From: Rhodanobacter denitrificans
GTDB lineage: Bacteria; Pseudomonadota; Gammaproteobacteria; Xanthomonadales; Rhodanobacteraceae
Length of the DNA stretch: 64,000 nt
NCBI RefSeq assembly: GCF_000230695.2
Contig: NC_020541.1
Location: forward strand, 558,001-622,000
Direction: 5' to 3'
This document shows, one piece after another, positions 17,471-26,265 of this stretch (within the stretch, counting starts at the first letter, position 1; the number at the start of each line of letters is the position of its first letter). Both the position numbers and the translations under genes were made by a program. The notes under the pieces were generated by a model. The model was not told where the DNA came from, made no database searches, and saw nothing but the letters and a program-made list of their open reading frames with translations.

Positions 17471-18835
17471 ATGAACACCCGAGTCCTCACCGGCATCACC
17501 ACCACCGGCACCCCGCATCTGGGCAATTACGTGGGCGCGATTCGCCCGGCGGTCGAAGCCAGCCGGCGCGACGACGTGGATGCGTTCTTCTTCCTCGCCG
17601 ACTACCACGCGCTGATCAAGAGCGACGACGCCGCGCGGATCGAGCGCTCGCGGCTGGAGATCGCCGCCAGTTGGCTGGCCGCCGGGCTCGACCCGCAGCG
17701 GGTCACCTTCTACCGCCAGTCGGACATCCCCGAAATTCCGGAGCTGACCTGGTTCCTCACCTGCATCGCGTCGAAGGGCATGCTCAACCGCGCGCACGCG
17801 TACAAGGCCGCGGTGGACAAGAACACCGCGGCGGGCGAGGACCCGGATGCCGGCATCACCGCCGGGCTGTACATGTACCCGGTGCTGATGGCGGCCGATA
17901 TCCTGGCGTTCGACGCCAGCCAGGTGCCGGTGGGGCGCGACCAGATCCAGCACATCGAGATGGCGCGCGACCTCGGCCAGCGTTTCAACCACCTGCATGG
18001 GCACGAGTTCTTCGTGCTGCCGGAGGCGCTGATCGAGGAGCAGGTGGCGACCCTGCCGGGGCTGGACGGTCGCAAGATGTCGAAGAGCTACGACAACACC
18101 ATCCCGCTGTTCGCCGGCGGCAAGAAGCAATTGCGCGAGACGATCATGCGCATCGTCACCGACTCGCGCGCGCCCGGCGAGCCGAAGGATCCGGACGCCT
18201 CCGCGCTGTTCACCCTGTTCCGCGCGTTCGCTGGCGAGGCCGAGACCGCGGCGTTCCGCCAGGCGTTGCTCGGCGGCATCGGCTGGGGCGAGGCGAAGCA
18301 GGCGCTGTACGAGCGCATCGAGGCCGACGTGGCGCCGATGCGCGAACGCTACGAGGCGCTGATGGCCGACCCGGCCGCGATCGAGGCGATTCTGCGCCAG
18401 GGCGCGCAGAAGGCACGGGCGATCGCCACGCCGAAGCTGGCCGCGCTGCGCGAAGTGCTGGGCCTGCGCGCGATGACCACCGCGCCGGTGCGCGCCGGGC
18501 AGGCGGCCGCGGCGGCGAAACCCGACAAGGCGCCGCGCTTCGCCAGCTTCCGCGACGCCGACGGCAGCTTCCGCTTCCGACTGTTCTCCGCCGATGGCGA
18601 GGAGTTGCTGCTGTCCAGGCCGTTCGCCGACCCGAAGGCGGCCGGTGCGCTGCAGAAGCGGCTCGGGGCATTGGGCGCCGTGGCAGCCGTGTTGCAGCTT
18701 CGGGCGCAGGGCATGAGCCTGGAGCTGGACGGCGAGACGGTCGCCAGCACGCCCGATTACCGCGACGAGCAGGCGCGCGATGAAGCGCTGGCGCAGTTGC
18801 GCGCGGCGCTGGACCAACTCGCCGCGCAGGCCTGA
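17471..18835 (+). CDS. trpS: Tryptophanyl-tRNA synthetase with C-terminal extension
   Basis: A 454-residue class I synthetase. HIGH-type motif TPHLGN at residues 14-19, KMSKS loop GRKMSKSYDNT, and the family blocks YMYPVLMAADIL and GRDQIQH. Bacterial TrpS is usually about 330-350 residues. Here the canonical enzyme ends near residue 340; a linker (APVRAGQAAAAAKPDKAPRF) is followed by about 85 residues resembling a DUF1508/YegP-like fold (GSFRFRLFSADGEELLLSRPF). A possible -10 (TAGACT near 17445) precedes it. Standalone gene; the small membrane gene follows. Confidence 0.93.
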   Translation: MNTRVLTGITTTGTPHLGNYVGAIRPAVEASRRDDVDAFFFLADYHALIKSDDAARIERSRLEIAASWLAAGLDPQRVTFYRQSDIPEIPELTWFLTCIASKGMLNRAHAYKAAVDKNTAAGEDPDAGITAGLYMYPVLMAADILAFDASQVPVGRDQIQHIEMARDLGQRFNHLHGHEFFVLPEALIEEQVATLPGLDGRKMSKSYDNTIPLFAGGKKQLRETIMRIVTDSRAPGEPKDPDASALFTLFRAFAGEAETAAFRQALLGGIGWGEAKQALYERIEADVAPMRERYEALMADPAAIEAILRQGAQKARAIATPKLAALREVLGLRAMTTAPVRAGQAAAAAKPDKAPRFASFRDADGSFRFRLFSADGEELLLSRPFADPKAAGALQKRLGALGAVAAVLQLRAQGMSLELDGETVASTPDYRDEQARDEALAQLRAALDQLAAQA

Positions 18836-18868
18836 TGCGCGGCGCCACACTTTGCGGGTGATCGACCG

Positions 18869-19198
18869 ATGCGCTACCTCGCCATCCTGCTGCTTGCGCC
18901 GCTGCTGCTGATCCTGTGCTGGGGCTACTGGGCGTACCCGAAGAGCCTGCCGCGCACGTCCGGCCGGTGCATCTTCGATGTTGCTGCCCTGCTGCTGGCG
19001 CTGATCACCGCGGTGCAGTGCGCGATGCTCGGTTTCGACACGGTCGAGTTGCCCACGGTCGATGGCTTCGGCCGCGCCAGTGGCGCGATCTGGCAGCAGG
19101 TGTTGCCGGCGCTGTACGGCTACGGCGCGTTCGCCGCCGTCATCGTGCTGGCGATGCTGCTGCGCCATGCATGGTGGGGGCGCCGCCGGCGCCGCTGA
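18869..19198 (+). CDS. Small membrane protein
   Basis: A 109-residue protein with three likely transmembrane segments (about residues 3-22, 36-57 and 83-103) and a basic C-terminus (RRRRR). No recognised domain. It starts 33 bases after trpS and may share its transcript; spacing to the next gene is 163 bases. Confidence 0.6.
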   Translation: MRYLAILLLAPLLLILCWGYWAYPKSLPRTSGRCIFDVAALLLALITAVQCAMLGFDTVELPTVDGFGRASGAIWQQVLPALYGYGAFAAVIVLAMLLRHAWWGRRRRR

Positions 19199-19361
19199 GC
19201 GGGCGGCGCCAGCGCACGATGGGGCGCCTGCCACAAGTCATGGCGTGACTTGTGGCGGTCGAGGCGGCGGCGCGCAGGCGGCAAGCTGTGCGCCACCCGA
19301 CGTGGCGATTCCATCGCCTCCACGGCGCCTCCGCGCCGCCTCCCCGTGGAAATTTTTCAAC

Positions 19362-21590
19362 ATGCGCCTGGCATGCCTGCTGTTCGTTACCCTGGCCGCA
19401 CTGTCGACACCGGCACTGGCCGTCGACATCGACGGCCACCTCGGCGCGGACGAGTGGAAGGGCGCACGACACATCACCGACTTCCGCCAGACCCAGCCGC
19501 TCACCGGCAAGCCGGGCTCGCTGCCGACCGAGGCCTGGATTCTGGCCACGCCGAAGGGGCTGGCGGTGGCGTTCCGCTGCGTGCAGCCGCCCGGCGTGCC
19601 GCGTACGCACCAGCGCGTGCAGCGTGACTTCGAGGACCAGGTCGACCGGGTCAACGTGATGGTCGACTTCAACGGCGACGGACGCACCGGCTACGACTTC
19701 GTGGTGAGCTCGACCGGCGGCATCAACGATGCCGTGGTCATCAACGAGAACAAGTTCAACAAGGACTGGGACGGCAACTGGCGGCATGCGGTGAGCGAGG
19801 ATGCCGAAGGCTGGACGGTGGAGATCCTGATCCCGTGGTACATCGCGCCGATGCACACGGCGCGCGACGGCAGGCGCATGCTGGGCGTCTACCTCGACCG
19901 GGTGACCGGCTCGACCGGCGAGCGCGACTCGTGGCCGGCGGCCAGTTTCACGCTGCCGCGTTTCCTGTCCGAGTTCGGCAAGGTCGAGGTGCCGCAGTAC
20001 AGCCAGTCGCTGCTGGCGGTGACGCCGTACGTGTCCGGCCTGTACGACAACGTGCGCGGCCGCAGCCACTTCCAGGAAGGCGCCGACCTGTTGTGGAAGC
20101 CGAGCGGCCAGTTCCAGCTCACCGCCGCGCTGCACCCGGACTTCGGCCAGGTCGAGAGCGACGACCTGGTGGTGAACTTCAGCGCCACCGAAACCTACGT
20201 CAGGGACAAGCGGCCGTTCTTCACCGAGAACCAGGGCATCTTCGACTTCAGCCTGCTCGACGACTACAGCCAGCTGGTCTATACGCGACGTGTCGGCGGA
20301 CCGTCCGATGACGGTCTCGGTGCGGCCGACATCAACGCCGCGGTGAAGCTCAACGGCAGCTTCGGCACCACCAGCTACGGCGTGCTGGCCGCCGACGAGG
20401 ATGGCGCGGCGGGGCGCTTCTTCGGTGCCGCGCGGGTCATCCACGATTTCGGTGACCAGAGCCTGGGCATGCTGCTGACCCGGGTCGACCGCCCGTGGCT
20501 GGACCGCGAGGCCAGCGTGCTCGGCGTGGACCATCACTGGCGGCCGACGCCGCAGCTGACCATCGCCACCAACGTGGTCGGCAGCGACATCCTGCAGTCG
20601 GGCACGCACACGCGCGACAGCGGCGGCACCGTCATCGCGGATTACGAGATGGGCGACGGCTGGCGCCAGCAGTGGCTGGGCATGCATTTCGGCGACCGGC
20701 TTCAGGTCAACGACTTCGGCTACCTGGAGCGCAACAACTTCAACTACGGCCATTGGGAAGTGCGCAAGCGCAACACCGCGCTGCCGGCCGGCTCCGCCTA
20801 CAGCTCGCACGAGTGGCGCTTCCGCATCGACGTCCTGGACAACGACCACGGCCTGCGCCTGCGTCGCCAGTTGCGCCTGCGCCGCAACAGCGACCTGCGC
20901 AACGGCGCCACCGAAATGGTGCAGCTCAACGTCAACAGCGCCGGCTGGGACGACCTGCTCACCCGCGGCAACGGCGCGTTGTTCCTGCCGCCGTCGCTGG
21001 ACCTGGTCTACGAACGGATCAGCCCGCGCCACGGCGACTGGGCGTTCAAGCTGGACGCGGAGGTCGTCAGCGGCGGGCTCGGCGGCAACCGGCAGTTGGG
21101 TTACGACGTCAAGTTCATCCCGACCTACTTCGTCAGCGACGCGTTCAGCGTCTACGCCGGCCCGTACTACGAGCACCTGCCGGACTGGCTGGTGTGGCAG
21201 CACGACAACCTCATCGGCCGGTATGACGAGCACACGCTGCAGCTGGACGCCGGTTTCGACTGGAGCATCGACAGCCGCCAGGAGCTGCGGGTGAAGCTGC
21301 AGGCGATCGGGCTGGACGCAGGTGTGCGCGGCGGCTACCGCGTGCAGGCCAACGGTCGCGCCGTGGCCAGCAACGAGCCGGTCGACGGTTTCGGCGTGCG
21401 CAACCTCGGCCTGCAGATCCGCTACCGCTACGAGCTGGCGCCGCTGTCGTACCTGTACGTGGTCTACGGTCGCGGCGGCTACGCGATGGATGGCTATGCG
21501 CGCCGCACCAGCGACGTCTTCGACCGCAGTTTCGCGCTGCGCGACGACGAACAGCTGCTGGTCAAGCTGAGCTACCGCTTCGACATCTGA
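19362..21590 (+). CDS. DUF5916 outer-membrane protein with CBM9-like domain
   Basis: A 742-residue exported protein. Signal peptide is residues 1-20 (ending TPALA). The N-terminal domain (about 25-235) resembles carbohydrate-binding family 9 modules (DGHLGADEWKGARHITDFRQ..., VDFNGDGRTGYDFVVSSTGG). The rest is a DUF5916-type beta-strand region (YVRDKRPFFTENQGIFDF, DLLWKPSGQFQLTAALHPDFGQVESDD) ending in aromatic strand LVKLSYRFDI, consistent with a barrel. Substrate unknown. ATG 19362 lacks a strong Shine-Dalgarno. A 12-bp GC-rich inverted repeat follows. Confidence 0.8.
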   Translation: MRLACLLFVTLAALSTPALAVDIDGHLGADEWKGARHITDFRQTQPLTGKPGSLPTEAWILATPKGLAVAFRCVQPPGVPRTHQRVQRDFEDQVDRVNVMVDFNGDGRTGYDFVVSSTGGINDAVVINENKFNKDWDGNWRHAVSEDAEGWTVEILIPWYIAPMHTARDGRRMLGVYLDRVTGSTGERDSWPAASFTLPRFLSEFGKVEVPQYSQSLLAVTPYVSGLYDNVRGRSHFQEGADLLWKPSGQFQLTAALHPDFGQVESDDLVVNFSATETYVRDKRPFFTENQGIFDFSLLDDYSQLVYTRRVGGPSDDGLGAADINAAVKLNGSFGTTSYGVLAADEDGAAGRFFGAARVIHDFGDQSLGMLLTRVDRPWLDREASVLGVDHHWRPTPQLTIATNVVGSDILQSGTHTRDSGGTVIADYEMGDGWRQQWLGMHFGDRLQVNDFGYLERNNFNYGHWEVRKRNTALPAGSAYSSHEWRFRIDVLDNDHGLRLRRQLRLRRNSDLRNGATEMVQLNVNSAGWDDLLTRGNGALFLPPSLDLVYERISPRHGDWAFKLDAEVVSGGLGGNRQLGYDVKFIPTYFVSDAFSVYAGPYYEHLPDWLVWQHDNLIGRYDEHTLQLDAGFDWSIDSRQELRVKLQAIGLDAGVRGGYRVQANGRAVASNEPVDGFGVRNLGLQIRYRYELAPLSYLYVVYGRGGYAMDGYARRTSDVFDRSFALRDDEQLLVKLSYRFDI

Positions 21591-21610
21591 CGGCAGGCGA
21601 TTCCGGCGGC

Positions 21611-21649
21611 GCCCCGGCCCGCTCGGCCGACGGCTGGGCGGGCCGGGGC
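21611..21649 (+). terminator. Strong hairpin after the DUF5916 gene
   Basis: Perfect 12-bp inverted repeat GCCCCGGCCCGC (21611-21622) / GCGGGCCGGGGC (21638-21649), loop 15 bases, 21 bases after the stop. No T-tract. Confidence 0.5.
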
Positions 21650-21750
21650 GGCGACGGTGGCCGCACCCGCGCGCGCGACTTTCCGCGAGGGCTCCGGCAT
21701 GATCGCGCCGTGGCCGGAATGCGGCCGTGGCGCGTCATGAGTGTGGCTTG

Positions 21751-22983
21751 ATGGATGTCGTTCTTTCCTGGACCGGCTTCGCGGTCGCGCTGGGCATCGG
21801 CTTGCTGATCGGCGCCGAGCGCGAGCGGCGCAAGGGCGGCGACGGCGACGCGGTTGCCGGCATCCGCACGTTCGCCGTGGTGGCGCTGCTGGGGGCGGTC
21901 GGCGCGAGCTTCGGCATCACGATGCTGCTGCTGGCACTGGCTGCGGTGGCGGCGCTGCTGGCAATTGCCTATGCGCGCGATACCGGCAGCGATCGCGGCC
22001 TGACCACCGAGGTCAGCCTGCTGCTGTGCCTGATACTCGGCGCGGTAGCCATCCACCAGGCGCCACTGGCCGCCGGGCTGGCGGTGGCGGTGACCATCCT
22101 GCTGGCGGCGCGCGAGCCGATGCATCACTTCGTGCGCGGCGTGCTGACCGCGGAGGAGCTGAACAACCTGCTGGTGCTGGCCGCCGCCACGCTGCTGGTG
22201 TTGCCGCTGGTGCCTGATCGCCCACTCGGCCCGTTCGACGCGATCAACCCGCGCGCGCTGTGGCTGATCGTGATACTGATCATGTCGATCGGTGCAGCCG
22301 CCCACACACTGCTGCGGCTGGTGGGCAGCCGCGTCGGCCTGCCGCTGGCCGGGTTGCTCTCCGGCTTCGTGTCCAGCGTGGCCACCATCGGCGTGATGGG
22401 CTCGCAGGCGCGCAGCTTGCCGGCGCTGCGGCGGTCGGCGGTCGCGGCGGCGGTGCTGTCGACCGTGGCCACCTTTGTGCAGATGGCGGCGGTACTGGCG
22501 GTCACCGACCTGGCGACGCTGCGCGTGCTCGCCGTGCCGCTGGCTTGCGGTGGCGTGACCGCGGCGGTGTACGGCGTGTTGTGGACGTGGAAGGGCCTGC
22601 ACCTGAGCGCGGCGGACCCGGTGCAAGGCAGCGTGGTGTTCAGCGTCAGGGCGTCGCTGCTGCTCGGGCTGATGATCGCCGTGGTGCTGCTGGCGTCGGC
22701 CGCGATGCGCGTCTGGCTGGGCGACCGCGGGCTGGCTATCGCCACCGGCGTGGCCGGCTTCGCCGACACGCATGCCGCGGCGGTATCGGTGGCTTCGCTG
22801 GCCGCCGCAGGCAGGATCGAGCCCGCGGCCACCGCGGTGCCGATCCTGATCGCGCTGACCAGCAACAGCCTGTCCAAGGCGGTGATTGCCCGGACGAGCG
22901 GCGGTCGCGACTATGCGCGGCCGGTGCTGCTGGGCCTGGCCGTGGTGCTGGCGGCCACCTGGCTGGGCTGGTGGCTCGGCTGA
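21751..22983 (+). CDS. MgtC/SapB-DUF4010 membrane protein
   Basis: A 410-residue integral membrane protein. The N-terminal 130 residues are MgtC/SapB-like (ALGIGLLIGAERERRKG, GIRTFAVVALLGAVGA). The C-terminal 240 residues match DUF4010 (LIVILIMSIGAAAHTLLRLVG, GLLSGFVSSVATIGVMG, GFADTHAAAVSVASL). About 11-12 transmembrane helices. The family is common but its transport role is not established. ATG 21751; a GTG at 21727 is in frame but less likely. Confidence 0.85.
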   Translation: MDVVLSWTGFAVALGIGLLIGAERERRKGGDGDAVAGIRTFAVVALLGAVGASFGITMLLLALAAVAALLAIAYARDTGSDRGLTTEVSLLLCLILGAVAIHQAPLAAGLAVAVTILLAAREPMHHFVRGVLTAEELNNLLVLAAATLLVLPLVPDRPLGPFDAINPRALWLIVILIMSIGAAAHTLLRLVGSRVGLPLAGLLSGFVSSVATIGVMGSQARSLPALRRSAVAAAVLSTVATFVQMAAVLAVTDLATLRVLAVPLACGGVTAAVYGVLWTWKGLHLSAADPVQGSVVFSVRASLLLGLMIAVVLLASAAMRVWLGDRGLAIATGVAGFADTHAAAVSVASLAAAGRIEPAATAVPILIALTSNSLSKAVIARTSGGRDYARPVLLGLAVVLAATWLGWWLG

Positions 22984-22999
22984 CGCGCCCGGCGCGTGC

Positions 23000-23023
23000 C
23001 GTCGCGTCGGCGCGCCGGCGACG
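23000..23023. terminator. Hairpin between convergent genes
   Basis: CGTCGC (23000-23005) and GCGACG (23018-23023) enclose the palindrome CGGCGCGCCG. It lies between the DUF4010 gene and the convergent VOC gene and could serve both. Confidence 0.4.
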
Positions 23024-23028
23024 ACACG

Positions 23029-23412
23029 TCAATCCCAGTGGTTGAGGTGCGGCCCGAACACCTCGCGCTGCCGCTGCACCACGCAGAAACGATGTCCACT
23101 GGGCGCCTCCAGCACCCACCAGCGCCCGCGCACGAACGCGATGCGGCGCGCGCCCAGCTGCTCCAGCCGCGCCACCTCGGCGTCGAGGTCGTCGGTCTCG
23201 ATGTCCAGGTGCACGCGGCTGGCATGGTCGACCTTCTGCAGCAGGATGATCGGTTCGTCCGCGGCGGTCTGCAGCTCCGCGTATTTGCCGTCGCCGTCCT
23301 GGTCGATGCTGGCGATCGGCTTGCCCAGCGCCCGGCTCCAGAAATCGACGACGGGTGCGAGTTCGTCGACGTGGCAGTCGATGACGATGGCGCAGAGTCG
23401 GCTGTGGTGCAT
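23029..23412 (-). CDS. VOC (glyoxalase-fold) family protein
   Basis: A 127-residue single-module vicinal-oxygen-chelate protein (IDCHVDELAPVVDFWSRALGKP..., VHLDIETDDLDAEVARLEQLGA, VLEAPSGHRFCVV). The DIETDDLDAEVARLE helix and PSGHRFCVV strand are typical of the glyoxalase/bleomycin-resistance fold. Substrate is unknown. ATG 23412 has GGAGG seven bases upstream. It is divergent from the metallopeptidase gene. Confidence 0.82.
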   Translation of the reverse strand: MHHSRLCAIVIDCHVDELAPVVDFWSRALGKPIASIDQDGDGKYAELQTAADEPIILLQKVDHASRVHLDIETDDLDAEVARLEQLGARRIAFVRGRWWVLEAPSGHRFCVVQRQREVFGPHLNHWD

Positions 23413-23472
23413 GGGATGCCTCCATCGGCTTGTCGAAACGCATGGCAGCGGTGCAGTGCGAGAATACCCCGC

Positions 23473-23991
23473 GTGATTCCGCTCAAATACCTCCAGGCCT
23501 ACCCCGCCACCTTGCAGGACAAGGTGCGCGAGTTGATCGCGCAGGAGCGCCTGGGCGAGCACCTGGCCAAGTGCTACCCGGGGCGCCATGAGGTGCAGAG
23601 CGACAAGGCGCTGTATGCCTACGTGGCATCGCTGAAACAGCAGCACCTGAAGAACGCGCCGGCCATCGACAAGGTGCTGTACGACAGCAAGCTCGACGTG
23701 TTGCGCAACGCGCTGGGCCTGCACACCGCGATCTCGCGCGTGCAGGGCGGCAGGCTCAAGGCGAAGAAGGAAATCCGCGTGGCCAGCCTGTTCAAGGCCG
23801 CCGCGCCGGAATTCCTGCAGATGATCGTGGTGCACGAACTGGCGCACCTGAAGGAAATCGATCACAACAAGGCGTTCTACCAGCTGTGCACGTATATGCT
23901 GCCGGACTACCACCAGCGGGAATTCGACCTGCGTGTCTACCTGACCTGGCGCGAATTGCCGTCGACGATCGACGTGAACCAACGGGAATGA
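23473..23991 (+). CDS. YgjP-like M48-type metallopeptidase
   Basis: A 172-residue protein with zinc motif VVHELAHLKEIDHNKAFY near the C-terminus, the YgjP/DUF45 pattern. Start is probably GTG 23473 (MIPLKYLQAYP); no ATG fits and upstream in-frame sequence runs antisense through the VOC gene. There is no clear Shine-Dalgarno, so the transcript may be leaderless. Its stop overlaps the next ATG (ATGA at 23988). Confidence 0.75.
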   Translation: MIPLKYLQAYPATLQDKVRELIAQERLGEHLAKCYPGRHEVQSDKALYAYVASLKQQHLKNAPAIDKVLYDSKLDVLRNALGLHTAISRVQGGRLKAKKEIRVASLFKAAAPEFLQMIVVHELAHLKEIDHNKAFYQLCTYMLPDYHQREFDLRVYLTWRELPSTIDVNQRE

Positions 23992-24638
23992 CGATGGACA
24001 GTGCGGCGCTACAGAAATACCTGCTGCGGCTGTTCGAACGGCACGATGTGGAGCTGGAGGTGGACGAGGACGGCTGGCTGGTCACCGACGGCGACTTTCC
24101 CGCGATCCGTGCCGCCTGGCACGAGGGCGCCAGCGACGAACCGGGCCGGCTCGACGTCGACGTGGTGCTCAGCGAAGAGCGCTACATCGAAGAGAGCTTC
24201 GCCGGCGTGGGCGGCGGCGACGCCGGCTGCCGCGACGCGCTGCGCACGTTCGAGCAGAACGTGTTCCATGTGCTGCTGGCGGCGTGCTGGTACGTCACCG
24301 ACGAGCGCCGCATGCGGATCGCCGCGTGGGACATCGGGCTGCGCACGTGGGACGTGTTCATCGGTCCGTTCAGTGTGCGCGGTGCGGATGCCGCGAGCAT
24401 GCCGGCCGAGGCGCTGGCGTCGATCGAGGCCGCGCTGAAGCGCGAGGCGTTGACACCTGAATTGCACTGGCTGCGACTGGTGCACAGCCATGTCGAGAAT
24501 GGTGACTCGCGCTGCGAGGCACTGCTCGACAATGAACCGTGGACGGCTGGGACGCTGGCGCTGACCGCCGTGCCGTGGCCGCATGGCGGCGACTACGTCG
24601 CACGTTGCTTCATGCTGCTGGACGTGCGTGATTATTGA
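23988..24638 (+). CDS. DUF6348 family protein
   Basis: A 216-residue soluble acidic protein (LQKYLLRLFERHDVELEVDEDGWLV..., VDVVLSEERYIEESFAGVGGG, RTFEQNVFHVLLAACW). This matches DUF6348, a family of unknown function. ATGs at 23988 and 23994 are both in frame; 23988 gives the ATGA overlap with the peptidase gene. A strong bidirectional terminator follows. Confidence 0.7.
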   Translation: MTMDSAALQKYLLRLFERHDVELEVDEDGWLVTDGDFPAIRAAWHEGASDEPGRLDVDVVLSEERYIEESFAGVGGGDAGCRDALRTFEQNVFHVLLAACWYVTDERRMRIAAWDIGLRTWDVFIGPFSVRGADAASMPAEALASIEAALKREALTPELHWLRLVHSHVENGDSRCEALLDNEPWTAGTLALTAVPWPHGGDYVARCFMLLDVRDY

Positions 24639-24655
24639 TTGACGTCCCGTAGACA

Positions 24656-24685
24656 AGCGAACGGGCGCCTGGGCGCCCGTTCGTT
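24656..24685. terminator. Bidirectional terminator
   Basis: A 12-14 bp stem, CGAACGGGCGCC (24658-24669) with GGCGCCCGTTCG (24672-24683), flanked by AA and TTC. It separates the convergent DUF6348 gene and the E2 gene. Confidence 0.7.
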
Positions 24686-24707
24686 CAACGCATGATCGCG
24701 GATACGA

Positions 24708-26117
24708 TCAGTTCGGCAGCGCCAGATCGTCCAGCAGCGCCTTGAGGAAGCGCGCGGCTTCGCCGCCGGTGGCGGCGCGGTGGTCGAAGGTGAGGCTGAT
24801 CGGCATGCGCCGGTGCACTTCGATGCCGCCGATCACCGCCACCACGTCGTGGCTGAGCTTGCCGGCGCCGACGATGGCGACGGTCGGCGGCACCACCACC
24901 GGCGTGGCGTAGCGGCCGGCGAACATGCCGAAGTTGCTGAGACTGATGGTGTAGCCGGACAGTTCCGAGGCCGGGATGCTGCGGTCCTCGACCTGCGTGC
25001 GCAGGCGCTTGATCGCGGCACGCACGCCGGCGGCGTCGAGCACGTCGGCGTTGCGCAGTGCCGGCACGAACAGGCCGTCGTCGGTGTCCACCGCGATGCC
25101 GATGTCGACCTGCGGGTGCAGCGTGCGGCTGAGGTTCTTGCCGTCGAACCACGCGTTCAGCGCCGGCACCGTCTTGCAGGCGGCCACGATGGCGCGGATC
25201 AGGCGCGCGGTGATGTCCTGCTTGCCGATCCAGCCGTGCAGGTCGGCGTCGTCGACCAGGGTGGTCGGTACCACTTGCGCGTGCGCATCGGCCATCACGC
25301 GGGCCATGTTGCGGCGCACGCCCTTGAGCTGCTCCGGCTGGCCGCTGGCCTGCACCGACGGCGGCGCGGTGCGCACCGGCTTGCCGGCCAGCGAGACCGG
25401 GCCGCGCTGCTGACCTTGTGGAGCATGGCCGGGCTGCGGCAGTTCCGGTGCCAGATGACGACCGGCCGAGGCGGGCACGGCGCGCGCCGGGGCGGCGCCC
25501 AGCGCGGCGCTGCCGTTGGCGGCGGCGTTCTTCACGTCCTGCATGGTCACCACGCCGTCGGCACCGCTGGGACGCACGCGGGTGAGGTCGACCTTGAGCT
25601 TCTTCGCCAGCGCGCGCACCGCCGGCACCGCCTTCACGCCGCCGATGCTGGCGGCCTGCTCGACGTGCACGGTGTTGCCGCTGACCATCGCGCCGACCAC
25701 GGTGCCTTCGTCCTCGCGGTCCGTGCCGCCGGTCTGCACTTCGCCGCCTTCGTCGGAGGCGATCACGTTGCCTGCGTCGTCCGGCGCGGGGCTGCCGACG
25801 CTCCTTTCCGCGCCCTTCTTCGGGCCGTGGTGGTGGCCGGTGGCTTCGGCCTCGGCGCGTTGCTTGGCGTTCGGGTCGGGCTCGAAATCGGCCAGCGCGG
25901 CGCCGGTCTCGATGATGTCGCCGGGCGCGCCGTGCAGCTTGACGACCTTGCCGGTGTACGGCGAGGGCACGTCGACCACCGCCTTGGCGGTTTCCATCGA
26001 GCACAGCGGCGCGTCGAGCTTGATGCTGTCGCCCGCCTTCACGTGCCACTCGACGACGGTCGCGTCGGGCAGGCCTTCGCCGAGGTCGGGGAGGTAGAAC
26101 GTCTTGATGTCAGCCAT
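24708..26117 (-). CDS. 2-oxoacid dehydrogenase E2 (dihydrolipoyl acyltransferase)
   Basis: A 469-residue E2 with an N-terminal lipoyl domain (lipoyl lysine K45 in METAKAVVDVPSPY), a His/Pro/Gly-rich linker, a peripheral-subunit-binding domain (KAVPAVRALAKKLKVDLTRV) and a C-terminal acyltransferase domain. The acyltransferase active site usually reads DHRxxDG; here it is FDHRAATGG, with Thr in place of Asp and the His retained. Third gene of an E1alpha-E1beta-E2 operon, most likely branched-chain 2-oxoacid dehydrogenase (bkd-type). No E3 gene is in the window. A REP-like pair lies between it and E1beta. Confidence 0.88.
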   Translation of the reverse strand: MADIKTFYLPDLGEGLPDATVVEWHVKAGDSIKLDAPLCSMETAKAVVDVPSPYTGKVVKLHGAPGDIIETGAALADFEPDPNAKQRAEAEATGHHHGPKKGAERSVGSPAPDDAGNVIASDEGGEVQTGGTDREDEGTVVGAMVSGNTVHVEQAASIGGVKAVPAVRALAKKLKVDLTRVRPSGADGVVTMQDVKNAAANGSAALGAAPARAVPASAGRHLAPELPQPGHAPQGQQRGPVSLAGKPVRTAPPSVQASGQPEQLKGVRRNMARVMADAHAQVVPTTLVDDADLHGWIGKQDITARLIRAIVAACKTVPALNAWFDGKNLSRTLHPQVDIGIAVDTDDGLFVPALRNADVLDAAGVRAAIKRLRTQVEDRSIPASELSGYTISLSNFGMFAGRYATPVVVPPTVAIVGAGKLSHDVVAVIGGIEVHRRMPISLTFDHRAATGGEAARFLKALLDDLALPN

Positions 26118-26146
26118 GGGCGGATTTCCAGAATATGTGTTGGTTT

Positions 26147-26187
26147 GGCTCCCTCCCCTGCATGCAGGGGAGGGTTGGGGTGGGGTG
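26147..26187 (+). repeat. REP-like palindromic element, copy A
   Basis: GGCTCCCTCCCCTGCATGCAGGGGAGGG followed by a TTGGGGTGGGGT tail. The palindrome pairs CTCCCCTGCA with TGCAGGGGAG. It is an inverted relative of copy B 33 bases downstream. Confidence 0.7.
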
Positions 26188-26219
26188 CTCTTTGTTCCGG
26201 ACTTCAGATCAAGAGCTTT

Positions 26220-26258
26220 ACCCCCTCCCAGCCTCCCCCTGCAAGCAGGGGGAGGAGC
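26220..26258 (-). repeat. REP-like palindromic element, copy B
   Basis: Read on the minus strand it begins GCTCCTCCCCCTGCTTGCAG and ends in a GGCTGGGAGGGGGT tail, matching copy A in layout. Together they form a tail-to-tail pair between E1beta and E2. Confidence 0.7.
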
Positions 26259-26265
26259 AAGGGCG

